A stretch of DNA of 54,438 nt from Candidatus Parcubacteria bacterium (GTDB lineage Bacteria; Patescibacteriota; Minisyncoccia; Phycocordibacterales; Zambryskibacteraceae): the NCBI GenBank assembly GCA_019661895.1, contig JAIFWO010000004.1, positions 1-54,438 of the forward strand, read 5' to 3'. Made by a program: the position numbers and the translations under genes. Every line of letters starts with the position of its first letter. Position 1 is the stretch's first letter. The notes beneath the pieces were generated by a model that was not told the origin of the DNA, ran no database searches, and saw only the letters and a list, made by a program, of their open reading frames with translations. Shown in pieces: positions 1 through 8,096 of this stretch.

Positions 1-306
1 GTATGAGCTCCTCAATACGAACTCGGCTACAAAGAGGCCTACGATAAGCACGGTCCAGACGATCACATAGATCTCTCCTGGGTGACGGCCCAGATGGTAG
101 AAGTGCCAGCGCTCGAACTCCTTCTCGGCGCTGTATATGGCCAAGAGGCCTGCGTAGATCACGGCCAGAGGGCTCAATATTGCGGCCAAAGCATTATCTT
201 TTATAAAGTCTGCAATGATAAAGGCAAAGAGAACAATGGTCCAGAAGTTGAGTAGATAGCGCCAGAAGGCGCCCCCGCTCTCTTGTTTCCTTTTCGATTT
301 AGTCAT
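1..306 (-). CDS. Small multi-pass membrane protein, C-terminus cut off by window start
   Basis: The first 102 residues are visible and no stop is reached before base 1, so the C-terminus lies outside the window. After a basic start (MTKSKRKQE) three hydrophobic segments can be read at about residues 18-35, 39-57 and 79-95. A charged, aromatic loop (EKEFERWHFYHLGRHPGE) separates the second and third. This fits a small inner-membrane protein; I recognise no catalytic motif and assign no function. The ATG lies 6 bases after a TATACT box on the minus strand and has no SD sequence, so a leaderless transcript is likely. The gene is divergent from the anchored protein at 415. Confidence 0.7.
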   Translation of the reverse strand, partial: MTKSKRKQESGGAFWRYLLNFWTIVLFAFIIADFIKDNALAAILSPLAVIYAGLLAIYSAEKEFERWHFYHLGRHPGEIYVIVWTVLIVGLFVAEFVLRSSY

Positions 307-312
307 ATGGAT

Positions 313-318
313 AGTATA
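313..318 (-). promoter_or_regulatory. -10 box TATACT for the minus-strand membrane gene
   Basis: TATACT on the minus strand ends exactly 6 bases before the ATG at 306. No SD sequence fits in that space, so transcription probably starts at or next to the ATG. Confidence 0.6.
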
Positions 319-376
319 GACTGCTCTATCTAATCCACAATCTAAAAACTTTCTATCCTCAATTTATTTTAGGCAG

Positions 377-385
377 TGCTATACT
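377..385 (+). promoter_or_regulatory. Extended -10 promoter TGCTATACT
   Basis: An extended -10 motif (TG, one base, TATACT) lies 29 bases before the ATG at 415. It rules out the upstream in-frame GTG at 376 as the real start. Confidence 0.55.
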
Positions 386-414
386 TTCTTCAGTTATCAT
401 TCTATAAAAATCAA

Positions 415-915
415 ATGCCACCAGAAAGCACCTCGCACAAAGATCTGCGCTTCAATATCTCAACAGCTCTTCTCATCGTCCTCATCGTCGGCGGTTTGTA
501 TTATTGGTATGGGAGAACGAAGACAGTTGTCACGCCTATACAGACAACAAATACGATCAGAAATATCGTGACCCAAACTCCGGTTGTCTCTGGCCAGCCA
601 GCTGGTAGCCCCACCGGCTTTCCAAGCGATATCCCTGTTGAGACAGCCAACATAACTCAGAGCTACCGGGTCTCGTATCCGGACAGTCCGACGGCTCGAT
701 ACACCGTTAGCTACACTACCAATAAGACTAAAGATGCCTTGTGGAAGATCTATACCGACTACTTCAAAACAGCTGGCTACACGATCGATACAAAGGTGAC
801 TGATAAGACCAAGGGCGTCTTCCGGGCCACCAAAGGCCTCGATGAGATAGACATCTACATGACTCCGCAGAAGGGAGGAGGAGAGCTTGTGCAGGTAACC
901 TATTTGAATAAATAA
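415..915 (+). CDS. Membrane-anchored protein, paralogue of the gene at 2900
   Basis: A 166-residue protein. A short charged N-terminus (MPPESTSHKDLR) leads into one transmembrane helix at about residues 15-32 (TALLIVLIVGGLYYWYG). A Thr/Pro/Gly-rich linker and an extracytoplasmic domain of about 90 residues ending in alternating strands follow. The same architecture and length recur in the 165-residue protein at 2900, with a matching C-terminal pattern (a Tyr-rich helix, then ATKG.DEIDIYM-like strands), so I read them as paralogues. The ATG at 415 is preferred because the upstream GTG overlaps the promoter. Function unknown; the position upstream of pilB suggests a cell-envelope or pilus-related role, which is inference. 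Confidence 0.7.
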   Translation: MPPESTSHKDLRFNISTALLIVLIVGGLYYWYGRTKTVVTPIQTTNTIRNIVTQTPVVSGQPAGSPTGFPSDIPVETANITQSYRVSYPDSPTARYTVSYTTNKTKDALWKIYTDYFKTAGYTIDTKVTDKTKGVFRATKGLDEIDIYMTPQKGGGELVQVTYLNK

Positions 916-943
916 AACCGCCTGGATCCGAAGATCCAAGCGG
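911..943 (-). terminator. Intrinsic terminator of the lipoprotein gene
   Basis: The nested stem CCGC/GCGG and GGATC/GATCC with a CGAA loop (918-943) is followed on the minus strand by TTTTATT. It sits between two convergent genes and serves the minus-strand lipoprotein gene best. Confidence 0.7.
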
Positions 944-952
944 GGTTGCCAC

Positions 953-1873
953 CTAACGACTGGCGGTACTTGTGAGAGTCACCGAGTCAGCTGAGAATGT
1001 GGCTTTCTTTGCTCCTGTCGCCATGTCGTTGTACGTGATCTTCAGATCAGAAACCGTGACCTTCGAATCGCTTGTACTACTGCACTTGAGCTTGAAGACG
1101 ATCACGGGACGAATGAGGTAGCCGGCGCTCGGAGGATTCGTGCCCATGTTGGGCATCTGTGCTGAGCCTCCGAAGTTGTTTATCAAGCTATTCCATGTGA
1201 TCGTAGCCGAGCGGCTGATCACCGTCGAATCCACGGCGTTTCTTTGCAGATAGATCGTGGTTTCTGCCGGATTCCAGCACGAACCGCTGAAAGCGATTGA
1301 TGCGGATACTGTGACGATCGTTTCGGTCTTGAGGGCGTAGACTGCCGATGAGACGCTGTAGAAGATGCCGGCATAGCTTGAATCACCGAGCATTTGGCAG
1401 GTCTGATTCAAGCTATCAGTGCTGGCTACAGAGAGCCCGAGTGTCAAGCGATCCCTGATGGGCACCCATGTACTGTTGCCGCATTGCAGGCCAATGACGC
1501 TGTTCGTCGCCATAGATGCGAAGCGAACCGGCACTGCGTGAGAAACGGTAATGCCAATCGAGGCTGAGGCCGTGCGATTCTTCGAGTCAGTGGCTGTGAC
1601 AGCGAGCTCGTGAGGAGCGCTTGGGACGGCTCTCGTATCTAATAGAAAGGTATTTGCCGTTCCTGTGTAGACGGTCGATGAGCCATCCATCTTGACGATG
1701 AAGTTGGCTGTACCGGTAGCCCCAGTTGTAGTGAGCTTGAACGTGGCCGTATCCTTGATCGCCCCAGGATTTACCTGGGAGATAGAGGCGGTAAGGGGAG
1801 GCGGAGGTGCTTCAGTGCTACTACCGCCGCAAGCGGCTGCAAGCAACAATATGGTAAGGTGCGTCGAACGCAT
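953..1873 (-). CDS. Secreted lipoprotein with Ig-like domain; foreign-looking
   Basis: A 306-residue protein with a short signal peptide and a lipobox (LLAAACGGSST), so Cys15 is the likely lipidated residue. A Pro-rich linker (EAPPPPLTAS) and a beta-rich region resembling a bacterial Ig-like fold (TATDSKNRTASASIGI, residues 30-115) follow, then a second Ser/Thr-rich beta domain with four cysteines. The AACGG-PPPP start is typical of lipoproteins in Gemmatimonadota and similar phyla and is unusual beside core genes of this window. It has a full promoter (1915-1942), an SD (AGGAGA, 1877-1882) and its own terminator, unlike the SD-less core genes. Function unknown; lateral acquisition is inference. 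Confidence 0.75.
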   Translation of the reverse strand: MRSTHLTILLLAAACGGSSTEAPPPPLTASISQVNPGAIKDTATFKLTTTGATGTANFIVKMDGSSTVYTGTANTFLLDTRAVPSAPHELAVTATDSKNRTASASIGITVSHAVPVRFASMATNSVIGLQCGNSTWVPIRDRLTLGLSVASTDSLNQTCQMLGDSSYAGIFYSVSSAVYALKTETIVTVSASIAFSGSCWNPAETTIYLQRNAVDSTVISRSATITWNSLINNFGGSAQMPNMGTNPPSAGYLIRPVIVFKLKCSSTSDSKVTVSDLKITYNDMATGAKKATFSADSVTLTSTASR

Positions 1874-1914
1874 AGCTGTCTCCTGTGAAAGGGCAAAGGT
1901 CGGGGTCTGCCATC

Positions 1915-1942
1915 ATTATACGTTGTTTTAATAAAAAATCAA
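1915..1942 (-). promoter_or_regulatory. Sigma-70 type promoter of the lipoprotein gene
   Basis: On the minus strand TTGATT and TATAAT are separated by 16 bases. An AGGAGA SD sequence then precedes the ATG at 1873. Confidence 0.75.
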
Positions 1943-2059
1943 GTATTCCAGCACCTTATCCCCAGGACGAGCTTGACTTGTAACTTAAAAAATCTGTGGT
2001 ACCGTAAGGGTAGAACTGTGGCGCCGCCATGTAAACGCTGTTCTTACATAGGAGACTAT

Positions 2060-2803
2060 ATGGAGCCAAGAATGCTGGCCGTTCTCGCAATGGTCATCGC
2101 ACTTGGGGCTCCGGCAACAAGTGCACAGAATATCCTGGTTAACTCGACCTCTCGAGCTCCGGTCCGTCTGATGGGTGTCTATGACGAGGAGACAGGGAAG
2201 CCGATCGAGGGGGCTGAGGTATGGGATCGTCTGGCCAATGTTTACGTCAAGACGAGTCCTACCGGTACGGTTTCGCTTAATTTCTTGCGGAGCCAGCATG
2301 ACAGTTCGGTGGTCTATATCCGGAAGATCGGGTATGGAGACACCACCTTCCTTGTCATGACCGATACGACCCCCATTACCTTGACGCTTACTCGGACCGT
2401 TCCACGGCTGGCCCCGGTAGAGACTCACGCTATCCGGCGGCGGTCGATGGCCATGCAAGGATTCGAGGATCGCCGCAACAGCGGAGCGGTCAGGGGTTAT
2501 TTCGTTGCTCCGGAGGAGCTGCGGTCCAAGTGGGATGGACAGCTTATGAGATCGGTATTTGCATCTCATGGCATGATTCCCATGTCTCGTGGCCCGACAT
2601 CTTTGAAGAAGACAAGCTGTCGCACGTTGTACTATGTCAACGGCATACCCGGTACGCCCCTTGCTCCGGTAGAGAAGGATCCGGCGGATGCTTACGAAGC
2701 GGTAGAATTTTACCCAAGCAAGTACGCTGCCCCTCAGGAGTTTGTCGGAGCGTTCTCGGGCGATGTGTGCGGCATCTTCGTCCTTTGGAGTCGCGGTGCC
2801 TGA
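2060..2803 (+). CDS. Secreted carboxypeptidase-regulatory/plug-like protein; foreign-looking
   Basis: A 247-residue protein with an N-terminal signal peptide (MLAVLAMVIALGAPATSAQ). A carboxypeptidase-regulatory-like beta sandwich follows at about residues 38-110 (GVYDEETGKPIEGAEVWD...GTVSLNF). The C-terminal half looks like a TonB-plug fragment: YYVNGIP, then YEAVEFYP, PQEFVG and CGIFVLW. This two-part layout is familiar to me from Gemmatimonadota and related phyla, not from Patescibacteria; the match is from memory. The start at 2060 is chosen because GGAGA (2050-2054) precedes it and a signal peptide follows. A stretch resembling a -35 (TTGACT, 1973-1978) has no convincing -10. A strong terminator begins at the stop codon. 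No outer-membrane transporter gene accompanies it. Confidence 0.75.
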   Translation: MEPRMLAVLAMVIALGAPATSAQNILVNSTSRAPVRLMGVYDEETGKPIEGAEVWDRLANVYVKTSPTGTVSLNFLRSQHDSSVVYIRKIGYGDTTFLVMTDTTPITLTLTRTVPRLAPVETHAIRRRSMAMQGFEDRRNSGAVRGYFVAPEELRSKWDGQLMRSVFASHGMIPMSRGPTSLKKTSCRTLYYVNGIPGTPLAPVEKDPADAYEAVEFYPSKYAAPQEFVGAFSGDVCGIFVLWSRGA

Positions 2804-2831
2804 TCCCCAGATTGTGTCTGGGGATTTTTTT
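2803..2831 (+). terminator. Intrinsic terminator at the stop codon
   Basis: ATCCCCAG and CTGGGGAT form an 8-bp stem with a 7-base loop, followed by seven T. The stem begins at the last base of the TGA stop codon. Confidence 0.85.
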
Positions 2832-2881
2832 ATGACTTATCAACAGCGAATGAGCTTTTGAGACTACAGAGTTGTTTCGTA

Positions 2882-2890
2882 TGTTATGAT
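2882..2890 (+). promoter_or_regulatory. Extended -10 promoter TGTTATGAT
   Basis: TG, one base, TATGAT ends 9 bases before the ATG at 2900, so the mRNA would be leaderless or nearly so. Confidence 0.6.
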
Positions 2891-2899
2891 TTTATAAGT

Positions 2900-3397
2900 A
2901 TGAATCCTGAAGCAAATTCTAATAAATCGCGAGTTCTTATGGTGCTTCTCCTCTGTGCCGTTCTCGCTCTGTCATGGTGGGTCTACGAGAATAATAAAGA
3001 CAAGACTCGCCAAAGCGGGGTGCGAGTCAGAGAGGCTAAGGCTACCCAAGTAGCGACTTCTTCCTCGGCCATTATCGATCACGTAGCTGGAGATGCCGGT
3101 CTAGTAGTCGTGAGCGACCCGGTATATATCGAATCGAAATATTATTCAGTCGAGACAGACATTGGCGCATCAGATGTGTATACCCTTGTATATAAAACGC
3201 TCATGCAAGTAGTGGATCTTACCAAATTGTACGAGAGCACTCTTCGAAGATATGGGTATCAGATTACTGGAGTGGAAGTAGTTAAAGGAAAGCAGATAAT
3301 CATTGCTTCAAACTATAAGGTCACCGTTACTCTGACGATGGCTAACGTCGACGTCAAGACAAGGATGGTCACCATACTTTTAACTGAAGAAAAATAA
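2900..3397 (+). CDS. Membrane-anchored protein, paralogue of the gene at 415
   Basis: A 165-residue protein. Residues 1-9 are polar, about 11-28 form a transmembrane helix (VLMVLLLCAVLALSWWVY), and a charged linker leads to an extracytoplasmic alpha/beta domain (about 60-165). Order, length and domain size match the protein at 415. The 2900 start is preferred over an upstream in-frame codon because that codon lies before the -10 box. It is followed after 4 bases by the cysteine-rich protein at 3402, so the two are probably co-transcribed. Function unknown. Confidence 0.7.
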   Translation: MNPEANSNKSRVLMVLLLCAVLALSWWVYENNKDKTRQSGVRVREAKATQVATSSSAIIDHVAGDAGLVVVSDPVYIESKYYSVETDIGASDVYTLVYKTLMQVVDLTKLYESTLRRYGYQITGVEVVKGKQIIIASNYKVTVTLTMANVDVKTRMVTILLTEEK

Positions 3398-3401
3398 TAC
3401 A

Positions 3402-5081
3402 ATGCGCGCCTTCAAATTCACCAACACCATTACTACCGCGCTCTCTCTAGTTTTTGCAATCTTTTTAATCGCCACTGCCCTTTATTACCCAAGTGCCGGG
3501 AAACATTTCGGATTGTCGGTGCGCGAGGCCCATGCTGAGGCTTGTGGATGGATCCTCACACAAGATGCTGACGAGGCTGGTCTTACCTGTCAAAGGGAGT
3601 CTTCGGGTCTATGCTATGTCTGTATAGAAAATGGTGATGGCGATAGCGGTAGTGGTCCGACTAGCTGCCCTGGTGATCAGACCGTACCTATTGATTGTCC
3701 TGCTGATACATATTCGGGCACTCACACCGTAACGTATTCCTATAACCGGATAGAGGGATGTGCTGATACTAATATTATTGCTAATCCTGATGGCAGCACT
3801 TCTTGCTCTAACCCCACATTTACTTGCGAAGAGTATGTCAGCAATGAGGAAAACACTTGCGTCCCGAGATATTACTGTTCGCCTCCAGACGGCAGTCCTT
3901 CTTACCCAGCGCCCAATAATGATGTTAATCAATGTCCCAACAACGGTAACTCTTGCCCATCTGTTCCGGGTTATGTCTCATGCCTAGGCGGAGAATCAGA
4001 TCAGTCTCCTTTTGGTGATCCAAACGCAGCGTATTGGTATGAAGGAAGCCCTGACGGTCCATATTCGTTCTTAGAAACGAAAAATTACAGCAATTATCTA
4101 ATTGGCGGCAAGTATTACTGTATTAATGACCGACCGAGCGATGTAGATTTGAGCCACGCGGACTACTGCGTTGCGAATCCGAGTGATCCAAGTTGTTGCA
4201 ACGCTATCCCTCCGATCGTCATTAGCCCTGCGAATATCTCTGTAGATGATGCGCCTGGAGTTCCTTGGAATTTTGACCCGACCCATTCTGGATCAGCGAA
4301 TGCTACGTTTACCACAGCACCAGGGAACTACACTCTCACTGTTACCCCTACTGGAAGCTGCGCGTCACCAAGCGTTACCAATACCATTGATGGCATTACC
4401 AGTCCGGGAGGAAACGTGGTGCTCGTAGGAGGCGAAAATGTGATATTCACCATTACTTGTCCTCAGCCGTTTAGTTACTCCCTATCCACCGTCTCGGCTC
4501 CACTTTCTACTCAGCAAGGCAATCCGACCCAAGCTGTGATTAGTGCCAATTTGCTTACCGGAACGAGTCAGACCGTAAACTTAAATGTTTCGTGGCCATC
4601 AGGCCAGCCGACTGGGGTGGGTTACTCGTTCTCTCCAAGTTCCGGCTGTTTGCCAACGTGTAATACCACCATCAACTTTACAATTGCCGGTAATGCTCAG
4701 GTCGGCACATTTCCCGTTACCGTTAGCGGTTCACCGGCTGCCTCAAACGGTTCTGTAGGCTTTAGCCTTACCATCATCTCTGGTCCGCCGTCAGCTAACG
4801 GTCCTTCAACCGCTTCACCAAGCCCAGCAAAGACTGGCCAACAAGTGACATGGACGGCATGCAGTGCCTCGGGCGGTACCCAGCCATATACTTATCGATG
4901 GATTGGTGACGATCTTCCTGCTGGCGGTGTGACGACGGCAGTTAATACGCTTCTCCATACCTATACCACCACTGGTACCAAGACTATGGATGTGACGATC
5001 ACCGACAGCAACGGTCTCACTGCCAGTTGCTTGCAAGGAAAACTTAAAGTCCTTCTCGACGCGCAGTTCAAAGAATTCTAG
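3402..5081 (+). CDS. Secreted cysteine-rich protein with C-terminal PKD-like domain
   Basis: A 559-residue exported protein with an N-terminal hydrophobic segment (residues 11-28) and an AHAEA-type signal peptidase site near residue 45. The next 230 residues hold about 18 cysteines in short CxxC-like and Cx(n)C pairs, which suggests a disulfide-stabilised surface domain. The C-terminal half is Ser/Thr/Pro-rich beta structure. Its last 85 residues look like a PKD/Ig-like fold (WTACSASGGTQPYTYRW... then TVTITDSNG-type strands). It lies immediately upstream of pilB and 4 bases after another envelope gene. An adhesin or pilus-associated protein is a reasonable guess only. Confidence 0.7.
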   Translation: MRAFKFTNTITTALSLVFAIFLIATALYYPSAGKHFGLSVREAHAEACGWILTQDADEAGLTCQRESSGLCYVCIENGDGDSGSGPTSCPGDQTVPIDCPADTYSGTHTVTYSYNRIEGCADTNIIANPDGSTSCSNPTFTCEEYVSNEENTCVPRYYCSPPDGSPSYPAPNNDVNQCPNNGNSCPSVPGYVSCLGGESDQSPFGDPNAAYWYEGSPDGPYSFLETKNYSNYLIGGKYYCINDRPSDVDLSHADYCVANPSDPSCCNAIPPIVISPANISVDDAPGVPWNFDPTHSGSANATFTTAPGNYTLTVTPTGSCASPSVTNTIDGITSPGGNVVLVGGENVIFTITCPQPFSYSLSTVSAPLSTQQGNPTQAVISANLLTGTSQTVNLNVSWPSGQPTGVGYSFSPSSGCLPTCNTTINFTIAGNAQVGTFPVTVSGSPAASNGSVGFSLTIISGPPSANGPSTASPSPAKTGQQVTWTACSASGGTQPYTYRWIGDDLPAGGVTTAVNTLLHTYTTTGTKTMDVTITDSNGLTASCLQGKLKVLLDAQFKEF

Positions 5082-5087
5082 AAGCCG

Positions 5088-5096
5088 TGCTAAAAT
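5088..5096 (+). promoter_or_regulatory. Extended -10 promoter of the pilus operon
   Basis: TGCTAAAAT ends 9 bases before the ATG at 5106. No SD sequence is present, so the pilB mRNA may be leaderless. Confidence 0.5.
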
Positions 5097-5105
5097 AATG
5101 TGCAT

Positions 5106-6857
5106 ATGCACATTGATGAAACTCAGTTAAAGAATTTCATTCTTGACTCTGGCCTTGTCTCGAAGAAGCAGATAGAATCCGCCGAGAAGAAGGCGGCCGA
5201 GGACAGGACGAGCGTGGGCCGCGCCCTCGTCACCTCCGGCGCTCTCTCGGAAGACGATCTTCGCCGTATGCAGGCCTATATCCTCGGCATCCCCTTCGTA
5301 GATCTGAAGGGCGAGAAGCTCGACTTCGACGTCCTCTCGCTAGTGCCCGAGCCGATTGCTCGCAATCACAACATCGTCGCCTTCAAGAAGACCTCTGACT
5401 CCCTGGAGGTCGCCATGCTTGATACCGCGGACCTGACCGCCATCGACTTCGTCAAGAAGAAGGTGGGCTTGCGCATCCAGCCGCGCCTGACCGACAACGA
5501 GTCGATGAAGTGGGCGCTCCTCTCTTACCAGAAGAGCCTCAAAGCAGAGTTCGGCGACATCATCCAAAAGGAGGCCACCTCCTTAAAGATGGTGAAGGAT
5601 GGAGGAGACTATGCCAAAGAAAGCGATTTGAAGAAACTGGCCGAGGACGTGCCGGTAGTGCGCATCGTCGACACGCTCCTCAAGCACGCCATCATTCAAG
5701 ACGCCTCGGACATCCATATCGAGCCGGAAGAGCTGCAGGTCCTGGTGCGCTACCGCATCGACGGCATCTTGCACGATGCCATGGTCTTGCCTAAGAACAC
5801 TGGTCCCGGCATCATCGCCCGCATCAAGGTGCTCTCCAATCTCAAACTCGACGAGAAGCGCGTACCCCAAGACGGACGCTTCAAGATCGATTCCGGAGAC
5901 GAAAAGGTCTCCTTCCGCGTCTCCACCTTGCCCACTTACTACGGCGAGAAGGTGGTGATGAGACTCTTGCGCGAGGGGGCAGCAGGCTTTAGCCTCGACG
6001 GGCTAGGCTTCCACGGACAGGGCCTCGAGGCTTTGCACAAAGCCATCAAGCTCACCACCGGCATGATCCTTACCACTGGGCCGACCGGAAGCGGCAAGAC
6101 CACCACTTTGTATACTGTCTTGGATCTCGTTAATACTCCCGATGTAAACATCTCCACCATCGAGGATCCGATCGAGTATCAGATGAAGCGGGTCAATCAA
6201 ACCCAAGTGCGTCCGGAGATCGGCTTCTCCTTCGCCAACGGCTTGCGCGCTCTGGTGCGTCAGGACCCGGACATCATCATGGTCGGGGAGATCCGCGACA
6301 ACGAGACGGCCTCTCTGGCTGTGAACGCCTCACTCACCGGTCACTTGGTGCTCTCCACCCTCCACACCAACTCGGCGGCCGGAGCCATCCCGCGTCTCTT
6401 GGATATGAAGGTCGAGCCCTTCCTCTTAGTTTCTACTCTAGACATCGTGGTCGGCCAGCGCCTCATCCGTAAGCTTGGCGGCGGCAAGGAAAAATATTTT
6501 TTGAATAAAGAGGAGTTGGCCACGCTCGGTGCTGCCGTCAATCTTGATCGAATGCTTGAGATCTTGAAGGAGGAGGACGTCATCGATAAGAAGATCACTT
6601 GGGAGAAGGTGCCCTTCTACAAACCTAAGCCCGATGCCGAGAGCGAGGATGGCTATCAAGGCCGCATCGGCATCCACGAAGTCTTGAAGGTCAGTGAGGC
6701 CGTGAAGAATCTTATTATCAAGGGTGAGCCCTCGGACGCCATCGAGGCCGAGGCCAAGCGAGCCGGCATGATGACCATGGTGGAAGATGGCATCTTCAAG
6801 GCAGTGCAGGGCATCACCTCGATCGAAGAAGTCTTGCGAGTAATCTCTTCCGAATAG
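5106..6857 (+). CDS. pilB: Type IV pilus assembly ATPase PilB
   Basis: A 583-residue GspE/PilB-family motor that powers pilus extension at the inner membrane. An N-terminal MshEN-like domain (about 1-150) precedes the ATPase core. Walker A GPTGSGKTTT is near residue 325, the Asp box RQDPDIIMVGEIRD near 385-398, and the His box LTGHLVLSTLHTN near 412-424. The zinc tetracysteine motif usual in the C-terminal part is absent: the region after GQRLIRKLGGG has no CxxC. An in-frame GTG two codons earlier is possible. The ATG at 5106 is preferred because of its spacing to the -10 box. First gene of a pilB-pilC-pseudopilin operon. Confidence 0.95.
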   Translation: MHIDETQLKNFILDSGLVSKKQIESAEKKAAEDRTSVGRALVTSGALSEDDLRRMQAYILGIPFVDLKGEKLDFDVLSLVPEPIARNHNIVAFKKTSDSLEVAMLDTADLTAIDFVKKKVGLRIQPRLTDNESMKWALLSYQKSLKAEFGDIIQKEATSLKMVKDGGDYAKESDLKKLAEDVPVVRIVDTLLKHAIIQDASDIHIEPEELQVLVRYRIDGILHDAMVLPKNTGPGIIARIKVLSNLKLDEKRVPQDGRFKIDSGDEKVSFRVSTLPTYYGEKVVMRLLREGAAGFSLDGLGFHGQGLEALHKAIKLTTGMILTTGPTGSGKTTTLYTVLDLVNTPDVNISTIEDPIEYQMKRVNQTQVRPEIGFSFANGLRALVRQDPDIIMVGEIRDNETASLAVNASLTGHLVLSTLHTNSAAGAIPRLLDMKVEPFLLVSTLDIVVGQRLIRKLGGGKEKYFLNKEELATLGAAVNLDRMLEILKEEDVIDKKITWEKVPFYKPKPDAESEDGYQGRIGIHEVLKVSEAVKNLIIKGEPSDAIEAEAKRAGMMTMVEDGIFKAVQGITSIEEVLRVISSE

Positions 6858-6881
6858 TTCGACGAACTCACCACAAGTACT
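6858..6881 (+). repeat. 24-base TAG-to-ATG intercistronic element, copy A
   Basis: The spacer between the pilB TAG stop and the pilC ATG begins TTCGACGAACTCAC. The same core begins three other spacers of 24-25 bases at 12987-13010 (minus strand), 39812-39835 and 41531-41555. This copy lacks the TATAAATAA end seen in the other three. Confidence 0.6.
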
Positions 6882-8096
6882 ATGACTCTCTTTACATATC
6901 AAGCCAAAGATAAAAACGGCAACCTCTACACCAGTAGTCACGAGGCTCCTTCGAAGCTCGATCTGTACACTGTCGTGCGTGAGGAAGGGGGGAGGCTTGT
7001 CGCAGTGAAGGAGGCGCGGGGCAAGATCACGGTCGACGCGCTCTTCTCGCGTTTCTTCGGCAACGTTAAGACACACGACAAGATAATCTTCGCCAGGAAT
7101 CTGGGTTCGATGATCACGGCCGGCCTCGCGGTGACGCGGGCCTTGGCGGTGATGGAGAAGCAGAGCAAGAACAAAGCTTTGCAAAAGCTTCTGCACGACC
7201 TCTCGAGCGACGTCAGCAAGGGCGAGACCCTCTCGGAGTCGATGGCCAAGAAGCCCAAGGTCTTCTCGCCGCTCTTCGTCTCGATGGTCAAGTCCGGCGA
7301 GGAGTCTGGCAACTTGGCCGGATCTTTAAACATCGTCGCCGGCCAGATGGAGAAGGCCTACAACTTGACGAAGAAGGTCCACGGCGCGCTTATCTACCCC
7401 GCGGTGATCCTCAGCGTTATGGTAGTCATTGCCATCCTCATGCTCATTTACATGGTGCCGACTTTGACCGCCACCTTCAAGGATATCGGCGTCACCTTGC
7501 CGCTCTCGACTCGAGTGATCATCGCCTCAAGCGGCTTCCTTATCGAACATACCATCATCTTCCTCACGGTATTAGTCGCCATTATCGTCGGTACGCTAAG
7601 CTTTCTTAGAAGCAAGGTCGGCCAGAGAGTGATGGATGTGGTCACGCTCCGTTTGCCGGCTATCGGCAACATGGTGAGAGAGATAAATAGCGCCCGTACG
7701 ACCCGGACGCTCTCCTCGCTCCTCTCCTCCGGGGTGGATGTGGTGGTGGCGCTTGAGGTGACCGAGGACGTCATCCAGAATCATTTGTACAAAGAGGTCT
7801 TGGGTCATGCCCGCGCCGTCATCCAGAAGGGCGAGACCATGTCCTCGGTCTTCAGCAAATACGAAAATCTCTATCCGCCCTTCGTCGGAGAGATGGCGGC
7901 GGTGGGTGAGGAGACAGGCAAGATCTCGGAGATGCTCTTGGGCGTGGCCGTGTATTATGAGAATGAGGTCGAAGAGAAGACCAAGGATCTCTCGACCATC
8001 ATCGAGCCGGTGCTTATGGTGATCATCGGCGCCGGGGTGGGTGTCTTCGCTATCTCGATGCTTGCTCCCACTTACTCCTTGGTCAACAATATCTAA
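6882..8096 (+). CDS. pilC: Type IV pilus inner-membrane platform protein PilC
   Basis: A 404-residue GspF/PilC-family protein that couples the PilB motor to pilin insertion. It has the typical duplicated T2SSF domain: the first half contains FARNLGSMITAGL (about residue 70) and the second half REINSARTTRTLSSLLSSGVDVV (about 265-285, the same motif again). Hydrophobic segments lie near residues 165-190, 210-235 and 370-395. The TAA stop overlaps the ATG of the next gene (TAATG), so translation is probably coupled. Confidence 0.95.
   Translation: MTLFTYQAKDKNGNLYTSSHEAPSKLDLYTVVREEGGRLVAVKEARGKITVDALFSRFFGNVKTHDKIIFARNLGSMITAGLAVTRALAVMEKQSKNKALQKLLHDLSSDVSKGETLSESMAKKPKVFSPLFVSMVKSGEESGNLAGSLNIVAGQMEKAYNLTKKVHGALIYPAVILSVMVVIAILMLIYMVPTLTATFKDIGVTLPLSTRVIIASSGFLIEHTIIFLTVLVAIIVGTLSFLRSKVGQRVMDVVTLRLPAIGNMVREINSARTTRTLSSLLSSGVDVVVALEVTEDVIQNHLYKEVLGHARAVIQKGETMSSVFSKYENLYPPFVGEMAAVGEETGKISEMLLGVAVYYENEVEEKTKDLSTIIEPVLMVIIGAGVGVFAISMLAPTYSLVNNI

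Noticed and set aside
915-2900. Assembly chimera explaining the Gemmatimonadota-like genes
   Set aside because: The flanks join without duplicated or broken genes, and similar SD-bearing cassettes occur elsewhere in the window; still not excluded without read data.
6438-7196. 252-codon open frame antisense to pilB and pilC
   Set aside because: It spans the junction of two well-supported genes on the other strand and shows no family features.
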